From Sphaerimonospora mesophila NBRC 14179 = JCM 3151 (GTDB lineage Bacteria > Actinomycetota > Actinomycetes > Streptosporangiales > Streptosporangiaceae), in the NCBI GenBank assembly GCA_001552515.1, contig BCRI01000081.1, forward strand, positions 1 through 33,592: DNA of 33,592 nucleotides, in the 5' to 3' direction. Shown in pieces: positions 1 through 8,471 of the stretch (position 1 is its first letter; each line of letters opens with the position of its first letter). Under the pieces are notes generated by a model, which was not told where the DNA came from, did not search any database, and saw only the letters and a list, made by a program, of their open reading frames with translations. Both the position numbers and the translations under genes were made by a program.

Positions 1-1489
1 CAGTGGAGCCGCTCGCGCCCGACAGCATGACCGTGCCGCGCGGTCCCCGCACCAGGCGGCCGTCGGCGAGCGGCACCGCGACCGCGGCGATCGCCTCCGG
101 GTCGTCGGCGGGCAGCACCTCGTACAGCGACCGCCACCACGCCGGATCGCGGTCCTCCACCGCGTCGCCGGTCAGCATGTCCACCACGTCGGCGAGCTCC
201 ACCCGCCGGACGCCGAGCGTGGTCAGCGCCGGGTGACGGGAGGCCCATCCGGCGGGCAGCAGCCCGGGGACGATGCCGGCGATCTTCTCCAGGAACTCGG
301 CTGAGCCGAGGACCGCACGCGCCTGGCTCCCCGGCACGGGGTCGTCCTCGCCGATGGCGGGCAGCAGCGGGGTGTCCGGCAGCAGCCGGATGATCTCCTG
401 GCGGATCGCCGCGTCGAGCGCCCCCTTGCCCATCATCCCGGGCACGAGATCGAGCAGCTCGGGTGTGCGCGGCAGCTCCTCCAGCAGCCGGACGTACGCC
501 TCGGCCGCCCGCTTGACCAGGAAGTCGGCGAGCGGCCCCGGGGCGACGTGCCGCCGGTCGGTCGTCATCGGGAACGTGGCGATGAGCAGCGCGGGCAGGT
601 CGAGCGGCTCGTCGCTCGGCGTGGGCGCGTGCACGACGCGCGGGACGTCGCCGCCGCCCGCCGCGTCGGGCCGCCGTACGGCCCAGCGGACCTCCCAGTA
701 GGGTCTGGCCCGCTCCTCGGTGGGACGGTCGGCGAACAGCTCGGCCACCTGCTCGGGGGTGAAGGCGCCCGACTCGGCGACCACGTGCCACCCCTCGGCG
801 GAGATCTCCCGGCTCCGCCCCTCGACCTCGATCTCGATGACCTTCAGCGCCGGCATCGCGAGCGGCAGGGCGGGGCCGGCCTCCTCCAGCATGCGCCGTA
901 CGGCCCGCTCGGCCGCCTCGTCGCGCAGCGGGAGCCGTACGACCGTGTCGAAACCGTCGGGAACGGCGAGCGAGTCGTCGGGGAACGGCAGACGGAGCAG
1001 CGGCACGTGCCCCGCGCGGTCGGCCAGCTCGGCGGCCAGCTCGGGGCGACCGGCCACGAGCGCGGCCGTCTCGTCCCGGGACCAGCGCACCCCTCCCGTC
1101 TCACGGGAGGCGATGGCGGGGGCGTCGGTGACCGAGACCACGGCGGCGAAGCCGACACCGAACCGGCCTGCGGCCCCGGTCTCGTCCCGCTTGCCGGAGA
1201 CGCGCAGCGTGCAAAGGCCCTCGACGCCCGTCGCGTCGAGCGGTGCGCCGACGTTGGCGGCGAGCAGCACACCGTCGCGCAGCTCCAGCCGCAGGCGTCC
1301 GGGCACGCCCGCGCGCAGCGCGGCGTCGGCGGCGTTCTGGGCCAGCTCCACCACCAGGCGATCGCGGTAACCGCCGAGCGCGAAGTCCTCCTCGGCGTTG
1401 GCGTCCTCGCGGAACCGGGCCGGCGAGGCCGTCCACGCCGCGAGAACCGTCTCACGCAGGCGCGCGGCGCCTAGGTCCAGGTCATGCAT
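1..1489 (-). CDS. Sacsin N-terminal ATP-binding-like (GHKL ATPase) protein, 3' end outside window
   Basis: Reading frame open from an ATG at 1489 to the left edge, about 496 codons visible, so the C-terminus is missing. About 45 residues in there is an Hsp90/GHKL-type N-box (VVELAQNAADAA), with the Glu and Asn expected to hold the catalytic water and Mg-ATP. Further on comes a glycine-rich lid motif (GRFGVGFAAVVSVTDAP). These match the ATP-binding fold found in sacsin and Hsp90. Family knowledge: actinobacterial proteins of this type are large, cytoplasmic and uncharacterised, often labelled Hsp90-like. The start lies 2 bases after the stop of the DUF3027 gene, so the two are almost certainly cotranscribed and perhaps translationally coupled. 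A chaperone-like role is an inference from the fold only. Confidence 0.85.
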   Translation of the reverse strand, partial: MHDLDLGAARLRETVLAAWTASPARFREDANAEEDFALGGYRDRLVVELAQNAADAALRAGVPGRLRLELRDGVLLAANVGAPLDATGVEGLCTLRVSGKRDETGAAGRFGVGFAAVVSVTDAPAIASRETGGVRWSRDETAALVAGRPELAAELADRAGHVPLLRLPFPDDSLAVPDGFDTVVRLPLRDEAAERAVRRMLEEAGPALPLAMPALKVIEIEVEGRSREISAEGWHVVAESGAFTPEQVAELFADRPTEERARPYWEVRWAVRRPDAAGGGDVPRVVHAPTPSDEPLDLPALLIATFPMTTDRRHVAPGPLADFLVKRAAEAYVRLLEELPRTPELLDLVPGMMGKGALDAAIRQEIIRLLPDTPLLPAIGEDDPVPGSQARAVLGSAEFLEKIAGIVPGLLPAGWASRHPALTTLGVRRVELADVVDMLTGDAVEDRDPAWWRSLYEVLPADDPEAIAAVAVPLADGRLVRGPRGTVMLSGASGST

Positions 1490-1491
1490 GA

Positions 1492-2250
1492 TCAGGCTTG
1501 GTCCATCAGGTCGTAGCCCATGTCGTCCAGGATCGGGGGCGGAGGTTCCGCGATCATCGAGGGTACCGTGGTCGCCTCGGAATGGGCGCCGCAGCCATGA
1601 TCGACCGCGACCACGCGGCCGTCGTCCGGGGCGTACTCGTTGGCGCACACGCCGAACGCGCGCCCGAGGGCACCGGCGAGCGGCCAGTAGAAGCCGCAGG
1701 TGGAGCACTGCGCGGGCGCCGCATGAGCGATCGGCGCGTCCGGTCCGGGCTCCCCCGAGCGCCAGCGGCGCGCGGCGAGGTCGCGGCCGATCGGCGACAG
1801 CACGCGGGCGCGGCCGAGGCCCGGCTCGAGGACCGCCTGGCGGTCGGTGTCCTCATCGGTCGCGGTGTATCCCGGGACCAGCCGGTCGTCGTCGGCCTCG
1901 GCCGGCAGCAGGTCGCCCACGCCGAGGTCGCCCGGGCGCAGCCGTTCGTTCCACGGCACCCAGCGCGGCGCCAGCAGCGCGCCGGCCCCGGGCAGCAGCA
2001 CGGTCTCGCTCACGGTCACGTTGCGGGCACGGGAGGCGCGGACCACGGTGCTCGCCCAGCGCCAGCCCAGGTAGGCCCGATCCAGACATTCGAAGTAGTG
2101 GGTCACGACCCGGTCGCCCTCGCTGTCGAAGCCCAGATGCTCGCCGACCTCACCGGGTCGCGCGATCGCTTCGACGGCCGTACGGGCGAGATCCACCGCC
2201 GCCGCACAGGCCGCATCGACTGGAGTGCTACGGATTCGGGTTCGACTCAC
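1492..2250 (-). CDS. DUF3027 domain-containing protein
   Basis: A 252-residue cytoplasmic protein recognised as the actinobacterial DUF3027 family; function unknown. The central part carries tryptophan-rich conserved stretches (YLGWRWAS, RWVPWNERLRPGDLGVGD). The C-terminal third has a possible metal-binding set: CSTCGFYW, then a later Cys in VCANEYAPDDGR and HGCGAHSE. The GDLGVGD segment and the Cys/His pattern are typical of the family. It sits between the extended cold-shock gene upstream and the sacsin-like ATPase 2 bases downstream, an arrangement common in actinomycetes. No RNA- or DNA-binding motif can be named with confidence. Confidence 0.88.
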   Translation of the reverse strand: MSRTRIRSTPVDAACAAAVDLARTAVEAIARPGEVGEHLGFDSEGDRVVTHYFECLDRAYLGWRWASTVVRASRARNVTVSETVLLPGAGALLAPRWVPWNERLRPGDLGVGDLLPAEADDDRLVPGYTATDEDTDRQAVLEPGLGRARVLSPIGRDLAARRWRSGEPGPDAPIAHAAPAQCSTCGFYWPLAGALGRAFGVCANEYAPDDGRVVAVDHGCGAHSEATTVPSMIAEPPPPILDDMGYDLMDQA

Positions 2251-2309
2251 ACTCCATTTTCACCCACGCTGAGACCAAACTTATCCGTGCCTCGGCAAGA
2301 AGCCGGAAG

Positions 2310-2708
2310 TCAGGCGTCCAGATCGTCCGCGACGGCCCGCAGTACGGTGGCCACCTTCTTGGCGTGCGCCGCGTCCGGATGCTTGCCCCGTTGGTAGGAG
2401 TCGGATATGTCGTCGAGCAACTTGATCAGATCCTCGACGATGACGACCATCTCGTCCGGCTTCTTTCGCTTGGCCTTGCTCCTGGGGGACCTGGCCAGTG
2501 TGGGCGGCTGCTCGACCAGCCGGACGGACAGCGCCTGTTGACCTCGGCGGCTCTCGGCCACACCGAACTCGACCTTCTGCCCTGGCTTCAACGCCTCCAC
2601 GCCCTTGGGCAGCGCAGAAGAGTGCACGAAGACCTCGCCGCCGTCGTCGCGCGTGAGAAAGCCGAACCCCTTGTCGGCGTCGTACCACTTGACCTTGCCA
2701 CTCGGCAC
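2310..2708 (-). CDS. Cold-shock domain protein with C-terminal extension
   Basis: A GTG start at 2708 is chosen because the cold-shock domain begins at once (PSGKVKWYDADKGFGF) and GAGG lies about 10 bases upstream; the longer open frame upstream has no support. The protein is 132 residues. Residues 1–65 are a CspA-like domain with RNP1 (KGFGFL, 13–18) and RNP2 (VFVHS, 26–30), the surfaces that bind single-stranded RNA or DNA. Unlike the usual 66–70 residue Csp, it continues through a basic linker (SPRSKAKRKKPDE) into a predicted helical tail of about 45 residues rich in Asp, Leu and Ala. The tail may dimerise or bind a partner. It is first in the operon with DUF3027 and the sacsin-like ATPase, 59 bases from the former. 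Confidence 0.9.
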   Translation of the reverse strand: MPSGKVKWYDADKGFGFLTRDDGGEVFVHSSALPKGVEALKPGQKVEFGVAESRRGQQALSVRLVEQPPTLARSPRSKAKRKKPDEMVVIVEDLIKLLDDISDSYQRGKHPDAAHAKKVATVLRAVADDLDA

Positions 2709-2829
2709 AGAGCTGACCTCGTTCAGACTGTCGTGAAGGTGATGGATGTAGGTTATGCCCACAGAGGGACCACGTGGACCCTTCTTCCGGGCGGGAATCA
2801 GAAGCCTCGCTTCAAGGACCGGCCATACG

Positions 2830-5490
2830 ATGGAACGGATGAAGGGCAGGGAGTTCACCGAGTGGCTGCGCTGCCGCTCTGACGAGCAGCTCAGGGCGCT
2901 CGTAACGGCACGGCCGGAACTCATCACGCCCGTTCCCGCCGACATCGACGGCCTCGCCGCCCGCGCGAGCAGCCCGTCCGCCCTCGGCCGCGCGCTCGAC
3001 CGGCTCGACCGGTTCACCCTCTGCGTGCTCGAAACCCTCGTGGTGATGCGGCCCGGCCCCGCCGACCTGAGATCTCTGCTGGCCCGGGCCTCGTACGACA
3101 CGGACGGTGAGAGCGGCGAGCCCGCGTCGTCCCCCGCGTCGGAACCGGCATCGGGAACGGCATCGGAACCGGCGTGTGAAACCACATCGGGAACCGCAAC
3201 CGGAACGGCACGTGAAACCACATCGGGAACGGTGCTCGAAACGTCACTCGAGGCGGCGCTGGAAGCGGCGCTCGACCGGCTCCGCGAGAACGCCCTGGTC
3301 TACGACCGGCACCCCGACGCCGACCCGGACGACGGTGTCGTCGGCGTGCCGCTGCCGGCTCCGGGGGTCGCCGAGGCCCTCGACCCCGCCGCCGGGCTCG
3401 GGCCGCCGGCCGCCGAGGTGTTCCGCCATCACCCGCCGGAGCAGATAGAGGCGATGCTCGCCGCCATGTCGTCCGGGACGCGGAGGGGCGGGAACCCGCG
3501 GCGGAACGGCAGCGCCCCGGTGGAGCGGCTGACCGCCCGGCTGTCCGACCCCGCGACGGTCGCCCGCCTCGTCGCCGAGGTCTCGCCCCAGGCCCGCGCC
3601 GCACTCGACGACCTCACCTGGGGCCCGGCGAGCGGGCGGCTGCCCAACGCCCGGCGCGAGGTGACCGCCGCCACGGCGCGGACGCCGATCGATCAGCTCC
3701 TCGCCCGCGGTCTGCTCGGCGCGACCGGAGAGGAGACCGTCGCCCTGCCTCGCGAGGTCGCCCTGTTCCTGCGTAACGGCCGCCTCCACCGGAACCTGTC
3801 CCCCCACCCGCCCGAGCCTGCCGGAGCCGTACGCGACCTCGGCCTGGCCGACCGCACCGCCGCCGGGCAGGCGTTCACGTTCACCCGCGCGGTCGAGGAG
3901 CTGTGCGAGTGGTGGAGCGCCGACCCGCCCGGAGTGCTGCGGGCCGGGGGCCTCGCCATACGGGACCTGAAGCGCGTCACGCAGACCCTCGACGTGCCCG
4001 AGTGGGTCGCCGGCCTGGTGGTCGAGGTCGCGCACGCGGCCGGGTTGATCGCGGACGGGGACGGGGAGTGGCTGCCGACCGACGCCTACGACCCGTGGCG
4101 GATCAGGTCCGTCGAAGATCAGTGGGCCGGGCTGGCGGCCGCCTGGATGGGCATGGACCGCGTGCCCGGCCTGATCGGTGAGCGCGACGAGCGCGACCGG
4201 CCGCTCAACGCCCTGCATCCGGGCCTGCGCCGGGCGGGCACCGGACGGGTGCGCGCGCAGGTGCTGCGTGTGCTCGCGTCGGCGGCCCCCGGCGTCGCGC
4301 CGACCGTCGAGTCCGTGCTGGCCCGGTTGGCGTGGGAACGGCCACGCCAGCGAGTCGCGCGGCTCGACCGGATCGTCGAGCTCACCCTGCGCGAGGCCGA
4401 GCATCTCGGCGTGACCGGGCTGGGCGCGCTGTCGGCACACGGCGCCGCCCTCGGTGCCGTACGGAAACCGCGCCGAGGCGCCGGTAAGGACCGGGACAGG
4501 GCAGACGAGCGAGGCAAGGCAGATAAGCGGAACAGGGGAGACAAGGGCGACAGGAGGGACGGCGGCGGCACGGCGGCCGAGCTGCTCGCGCCGCTGCTGC
4601 CCCAACCGGTCGACCACGTGCTGCTGCAGGCCGATCTCACGGCCGTGGCGCCGGGACCGCTGACCACCGGCCTCCAGCGTCAGATCGCGCTCATGGCCGA
4701 CGTCGAGTCGAAGGGGGGCGCGACGGTCTACCGCTTCGGTGAGGCGTCGATCAGGCGGGCGCTCGACGCGGGACAGTCGGCCGACGAGCTGATCTCCGCG
4801 CTGGAGCGGCACTCGGCCACTCCGGTCCCCCAGCCGCTGCGCTACCTGGTCACCGACGTGGCCCGGCGGCACGGGCGCATCCGGGTCGGCACCGCCTCCG
4901 CCTACGTCCGGTGCGACGATCCGGCGGTCCTCGACGAGGTGCTGGCCGACCGGCGGGCCGCACTGCTGCGACTGCGACGGCTCGCCCCGACCGTGCTGGC
5001 GTCCAAGACGTCCCGGGCCGCGCTGGTCGACTCGCTGCGCGCGATGGGCTACTCGCCGATGGCCGAGTCGAGCGACGGCGACGTGCTGGTGACGCGGGCC
5101 GACGCCAGGCGGACGGTCACCCCTCCGTCCGCCTTCACATCGGTCGCCGCCGGGCCGGAGGCCGATCAGTGCGACCTGGTGGCCGCGGCCGTCCGGGCCG
5201 TACGCGCCGGCGACGAGGCGCACCTGGCGCGCAGGCATCCGGCGCAGGCCCCCGAAGGCGAGGTGCCGCGGTCACCGTCGAGCACCACCATCGACGCCCT
5301 CCGGGAGGCGATCAGAGAGGGATCGCGGGTCTGGATCGGTTATCTCGACTCCCAGGGCCACGCCACGAGCCGCATACTCGAACCCGCTCGGGTGGAGGGC
5401 GGCTACCTCACGGCTTACGACGAGACCCGGGCCACGATCCACCGCTTCGCCCTCAGCCGCATCACCGGCATCACGGACATCAGGTCATAA
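2830..5490 (+). CDS. XPB/Ssl2-like helicase-associated protein with WYL-like C-terminus
   Basis: About 886 residues from ATG 2830; ATG 2839 is an equally plausible start. It belongs to the actinobacterial helicase C-terminal/XPB-Ssl2 N-terminal-like family (PF13625 type). No Walker A or DEAD/DEVH motif is visible, so it is not an active helicase by itself. The N-terminal 90 residues are a helical domain (FTEWLRCRSDEQLRALV). Residues about 95–150 and 550–580 are low-complexity linkers, the first Ser/Thr/Glu/Ala rich and the second charged. Residues about 595–740 resemble the N-terminal domain of the XPB helicase encoded 0.7 kb downstream. The last 60 residues (LREAIREGSRVWIGYLDSQG) look like a WYL ligand- or nucleic-acid-sensing domain. 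A regulatory partner of XPB is an inference. Confidence 0.85.
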   Translation: MERMKGREFTEWLRCRSDEQLRALVTARPELITPVPADIDGLAARASSPSALGRALDRLDRFTLCVLETLVVMRPGPADLRSLLARASYDTDGESGEPASSPASEPASGTASEPACETTSGTATGTARETTSGTVLETSLEAALEAALDRLRENALVYDRHPDADPDDGVVGVPLPAPGVAEALDPAAGLGPPAAEVFRHHPPEQIEAMLAAMSSGTRRGGNPRRNGSAPVERLTARLSDPATVARLVAEVSPQARAALDDLTWGPASGRLPNARREVTAATARTPIDQLLARGLLGATGEETVALPREVALFLRNGRLHRNLSPHPPEPAGAVRDLGLADRTAAGQAFTFTRAVEELCEWWSADPPGVLRAGGLAIRDLKRVTQTLDVPEWVAGLVVEVAHAAGLIADGDGEWLPTDAYDPWRIRSVEDQWAGLAAAWMGMDRVPGLIGERDERDRPLNALHPGLRRAGTGRVRAQVLRVLASAAPGVAPTVESVLARLAWERPRQRVARLDRIVELTLREAEHLGVTGLGALSAHGAALGAVRKPRRGAGKDRDRADERGKADKRNRGDKGDRRDGGGTAAELLAPLLPQPVDHVLLQADLTAVAPGPLTTGLQRQIALMADVESKGGATVYRFGEASIRRALDAGQSADELISALERHSATPVPQPLRYLVTDVARRHGRIRVGTASAYVRCDDPAVLDEVLADRRAALLRLRRLAPTVLASKTSRAALVDSLRAMGYSPMAESSDGDVLVTRADARRTVTPPSAFTSVAAGPEADQCDLVAAAVRAVRAGDEAHLARRHPAQAPEGEVPRSPSSTTIDALREAIREGSRVWIGYLDSQGHATSRILEPARVEGGYLTAYDETRATIHRFALSRITGITDIRS
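3176..3230 (+). repeat. Imperfect in-frame 36-bp repeat in linker of the XPB-like protein
   Basis: A 19-base block starting GTGAAACCACATCGGG occurs at 3176–3194 and again at 3212–3230, 36 bases apart. It lies in a longer run of related GGAACCGGCATC-like words from about 3140. It encodes a Thr/Ser/Glu/Gly-rich disordered linker. The pattern suggests slippage expansion within the gene. Confidence 0.75.
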
Positions 5491-5546
5491 CCGCTCTCCC
5501 ATATCTTGGTAAACCTTGGGCTTCGCATAGAGCAAAGGAATCTAAG

Positions 5547-6083
5547 GTGACGACCCCACCACAGCCTGGCCACGACCCACAGGATTGGCAGAACGCGGCC
5601 AACCCCTATGGACCGCCGCCGGGTCAGGACCCCTACGGCCGGCAGCAGTACGGCGGTCCACCGCCCGGGTACGACCCGAACCACGGGCCGGACCCCAACC
5701 AGCAGTACGGGTACGACCCGAACCACGGGCCGGACCCCAACCACCAGTACGGGTACTACCCGCCGCCCGGGCCGGGCCCCTACCAGAACCAGTACGGGTA
5801 CTACCCTCCCGGCGGCTACCCGCCGCGGCAGGAAGGGCCGCGCACGCACGCGATCGTCGCCCTCGTCGTCAGCCTCGTGCTGGCCTTCAGCTGCTACGTG
5901 TCCCTCGGCGGCATCGCCGGGGCCATCCTGTCCGGGATCGCGCTCAGCAAGGTGGACACCCAGCCGGACACGGCCCGGCGTCTGCTGAAATGGACGTGGG
6001 TCTCGATCGGCATCAACGTCGGGCTGCTCGTCATCGGGATCGGCACGCTCATCTACCTCGGGGCCAACGGCTACCTGGACTGA
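5547..6083 (+). CDS. DUF4190 domain-containing membrane protein
   Basis: A GTG start at 5547 is preceded by AAAGGA with about 8 bases spacing, giving 178 residues. The first 100 residues are disordered and rich in Pro, Gly, Tyr, Asn and Gln, with a perfectly phased 14-residue duplication. Residues about 105–178 hold two hydrophobic helices (IVALVVSLVLAFSCYVSL and VSIGINVGLLVIGIGTLI) around a small-residue segment GGIAGAILSGIALSKV, the DUF4190 signature. The protein is probably an inner-membrane protein with a cytoplasmic Pro/Tyr-rich tail. It lies between the XPB-like gene and XPB in the same orientation; whether it shares their role is not clear. Function unknown. Confidence 0.88.
   Translation: MTTPPQPGHDPQDWQNAANPYGPPPGQDPYGRQQYGGPPPGYDPNHGPDPNQQYGYDPNHGPDPNHQYGYYPPPGPGPYQNQYGYYPPGGYPPRQEGPRTHAIVALVVSLVLAFSCYVSLGGIAGAILSGIALSKVDTQPDTARRLLKWTWVSIGINVGLLVIGIGTLIYLGANGYLD
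5670..5753 (+). repeat. Two tandem 42-bp units in the DUF4190 gene
   Basis: Units 5670–5711 and 5712–5753 differ at a single base and encode YDPNHGPDPNQQYG and YDPNHGPDPNHQYG. The near identity points to a recent in-frame duplication in the disordered tail. Confidence 0.93.
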
Positions 6084-6176
6084 CGCCCGCCTGCCGAGTT
6101 CCACCGACCGGGGACTGATCCGGCCCCGCCACGTGTTGGATAGGCGTTAGCCGTACGAGGGGGAGTGGAGATCGAC

Positions 6177-7838
6177 ATGACGGGGATGGCCGGGCCGCTG
6201 ATCGTCCAGTCGGACAAGACACTGCTGCTCGAGGTCGATCACGAGCTCGCCGACGAGTGCCGCAAGGCGATCGCACCGTTCGCCGAGCTGGAGCGCGCCC
6301 CCGAGCATGTCCACACCTACCGGGTGACCCCGCTGGCGCTGTGGAACGCCCGGGCCGCCGGGCACGATGCCGAGCAGGTGGTCGACGCGCTGATCACCTA
6401 CAGCCGATATCCGGTGCCGCACGCGATGCTGGTCGACGTCGCCGAGACGATGGCGAGGTACGGCAGGCTGCGGCTGGAGAAGCATCCGGCCTGGGGCCTG
6501 GTCCTCGCCACCTCCGATCGCGCCGTGCTGGAGGAGGTGCTGCGGTCCAAGAAGGTGCGGCCGCTGCTGGGCGAGCGGTTCAGCGCCGACGCGGTGGCCG
6601 TGCACCCCTCCGAGCGCGGCAACATCAAGCAGCTGCTGCTCAAGCTCGGCTGGCCGGCCGAGGACCTGGCCGGCTACGTCGACGGCGAGCATCACCCCAT
6701 CGAGCTCCGTGAGGAGGGCTGGTCGCTGCGGCCGTACCAGAAGGAGGCGGCCGACGCGTTCTGGAACGGCGGCTCGGGCGTGGTCGTCCTGCCCTGCGGC
6801 GCGGGCAAGACGATCGTGGGGGCGGCGGCGATGGCCCATGCGCGGGCCACCACGCTCATCCTGGTCACCAACACGGTCTCGGCCCACCAGTGGAAGCAGG
6901 AGCTGATCAGGCGGACCTCGCTCACCGAGGACGAGATCGGCGAGTACACCGGGGCGAAGAAGGAGATCCGCCCGGTGACCATCGCCACCTATCAGGTGAT
7001 GACGACCAGGCGGCAGGGCACGTACCGGCACCTCGAGCTGTTCGACGCCCGCGACTGGGGGCTGATCGTCTACGACGAGGTCCACCTGCTGCCCGCGCCG
7101 ATCTTCCGCATGACGGCAGATCTCCAGGCGCGCCGACGGGTCGGCCTGACCGCCACCCTGGTGCGCGAGGACGGCCGCGAGGGCGACGTCTTCTCGCTCA
7201 TCGGCCCCAAGCGGTACGACGCGCCGTGGAAGGAGATGGAGAACCAGGGCTGGATCGCACCGGCCGAGTGCGTCGAGGTGCGCGTCACGCTGAGCGACGA
7301 GGAACGGCTGGCGTACGCGATGACCGAGGCCGACGAACGCTACCGGTTCTGCGCGACCACGCCCTCGAAGCTCCGGGTGGCCGAGGCGCTGGTACGGCGG
7401 CACGCGGACGAGCAGGTGCTGGTCATCGGGCAGTACATCGACCAGCTCGACGAGCTGGGCGAGCACCTCGACGCGCCGGTGATCAAGGGCGAGACCCGGG
7501 TCAGGGAGCGGGAGCGGCTGTTCCAGGCGTTCCGCGACAAGGAGATCCCGGTGCTGGTGGTGTCCAAGGTCGCCAACTTCTCCATCGACCTGCCGGAGGC
7601 GGCCGTGGCCATTCAGGTCTCCGGCACCTTCGGCTCACGTCAAGAAGAGGCGCAGCGGCTCGGCCGCGTGCTGCGGCCGAAGGCCGACGGCGGCGGCGCG
7701 CGCTTCTACTCGATCGTCAGCCGCGACACGGTCGATCAGGACTTCGCCGCCCACCGGCAGCGCTTCCTCGCCGAGCAGGGCTACGCGTACCACATCATCG
7801 ACGCGGACGACGTCGGCGAGGAGAAGCAGGCGAAGTGA
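6177..7838 (+). CDS. DNA repair helicase XPB
   Basis: ATG 6177 is preferred (GGAG 6 bases upstream); GTG 6165 is a possible alternative. The 553-residue protein is an SF2 helicase of the bacterial XPB type, an ATP-driven 3'-5' DNA translocase. Residues 5–160 form the XPB N-terminal domain. Walker A is PCGAGKT near 205–212, the Walker B DEVH box is near 300, motif III is LTATLVRED near 325 and motif VI is QEEAQRLGRVLRP in the C-terminal lobe. The segment VREDGREGD contains the Arg-Glu-Asp triplet typical of XPB, and the thumb-like region follows. All catalytic motifs are intact. Family knowledge links it to DNA repair or transcription-associated unwinding; the actinobacterial partners are poorly defined. 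It ends only 7 bases from the convergent CGNR gene. Confidence 0.95.
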   Translation: MTGMAGPLIVQSDKTLLLEVDHELADECRKAIAPFAELERAPEHVHTYRVTPLALWNARAAGHDAEQVVDALITYSRYPVPHAMLVDVAETMARYGRLRLEKHPAWGLVLATSDRAVLEEVLRSKKVRPLLGERFSADAVAVHPSERGNIKQLLLKLGWPAEDLAGYVDGEHHPIELREEGWSLRPYQKEAADAFWNGGSGVVVLPCGAGKTIVGAAAMAHARATTLILVTNTVSAHQWKQELIRRTSLTEDEIGEYTGAKKEIRPVTIATYQVMTTRRQGTYRHLELFDARDWGLIVYDEVHLLPAPIFRMTADLQARRRVGLTATLVREDGREGDVFSLIGPKRYDAPWKEMENQGWIAPAECVEVRVTLSDEERLAYAMTEADERYRFCATTPSKLRVAEALVRRHADEQVLVIGQYIDQLDELGEHLDAPVIKGETRVRERERLFQAFRDKEIPVLVVSKVANFSIDLPEAAVAIQVSGTFGSRQEEAQRLGRVLRPKADGGGARFYSIVSRDTVDQDFAAHRQRFLAEQGYAYHIIDADDVGEEKQAK

Positions 7839-7845
7839 CCGCTCG

Positions 7846-8448
7846 TCACGTCCGGCGCCGAGCACGATAGGCGCTGGCCTTGGCCCGGTTCTGACACGAC
7901 AGATCGCAGAAGCGGCGCGAGGCGTTGCGCGTGGTGTCGAAGAAGACCAGGGAGCACGTCGCGGCCTGGCACACGCCGAGCCGCGCCCCCTGACCGACCC
8001 CGATGACCATGGCCAGCGCGGTTCCCATATCGGCGGCCCAGGCGTCCACGAGCGTCGCATCCGGCCGGTGAAAGGCCAGCCGGAGCGGCTTTCCCGGGTC
8101 GCCGTGCAGGGTGGGGACTGCGCCGTGCCGCCTCAGGAGGTCGTTTAGCCGTGCGGCGGCCTCGGGCAGGCAGTCCCCCGCGCCGTACAACAGGCGCACC
8201 TCGCCGGCGACCTCCGCGAGCCGGTCGGCGTCGGCCGTCGTGAGCCCACTCGGAGGGCGCCCGGCGGCGGAGAGGCCGCTGTGGATCGCGGCCAGCCGTT
8301 CGCCGCCGGTCAGGGGCGGTGTGACAGGACGGCCGTGCGCCGAATCGGCGGCCAGGACGTTCACCAGGAGAACGGCGAGTTCCACCCTGCTCGCGACATA
8401 ACTGTCTATCTCGGGTTGACCAGTGATGCGCCACGGTTCTATCGTCAC
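7846..8448 (-). CDS. CGNR zinc finger domain-containing protein (ABATE-type), putative transcription regulator
   Basis: 200 residues from a GTG start at 8448. The N-terminal 140 residues are the stress-induced ABATE-like helical region (LAVLLVNVLAADSAHGRP). The C-terminal 45 residues carry a treble-clef-like zinc site: VCQAATCSLVFFDTTRN, then RRFCDLSCQNRAKASAYRARR. The family signature Cys-Gly-Asn-Arg is here Cys-Gln-Asn-Arg, a conservative variant; all four Cys are present. Family knowledge: CGNR proteins are predicted DNA-binding regulators. The start is probably leaderless: TAAGAT lies 6 bases upstream on this strand and no Shine-Dalgarno is visible. It is divergent from the SCO6745-family gene with a palindrome between them, so autoregulation is plausible. 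Confidence 0.9.
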   Translation of the reverse strand: MTIEPWRITGQPEIDSYVASRVELAVLLVNVLAADSAHGRPVTPPLTGGERLAAIHSGLSAAGRPPSGLTTADADRLAEVAGEVRLLYGAGDCLPEAAARLNDLLRRHGAVPTLHGDPGKPLRLAFHRPDATLVDAWAADMGTALAMVIGVGQGARLGVCQAATCSLVFFDTTRNASRRFCDLSCQNRAKASAYRARRRT

Positions 8449-8471
8449 TGTCGTATCTTAACTAGACAGTG
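8446..8471. promoter_or_regulatory. Palindromic operator with overlapping divergent -10 elements
   Basis: CACTGTC (8446–8452) and GACAGTG (8465–8471) form a perfect 7-base inverted repeat with a 12-base spacer. The spacer contains TATCTT (8454–8459), which read on the minus strand is TAAGAT, a good actinobacterial -10 placed 6 bases before the GTG of the CGNR gene. The plus-strand gene starts 11 bases after the right arm, with GAGG at 8471–8474 as its ribosome site. A related ACTGTC-TATC word recurs at 8401–8410. A dimeric repressor here would block both genes. Confidence 0.6.

Noticed and set aside
2709..3221. N-terminal extension of the first cold-shock protein on the minus strand
   Set aside because: It would run through the divergent XPB-like gene; the cold-shock domain starts directly at GTG 2708 behind a ribosome site.
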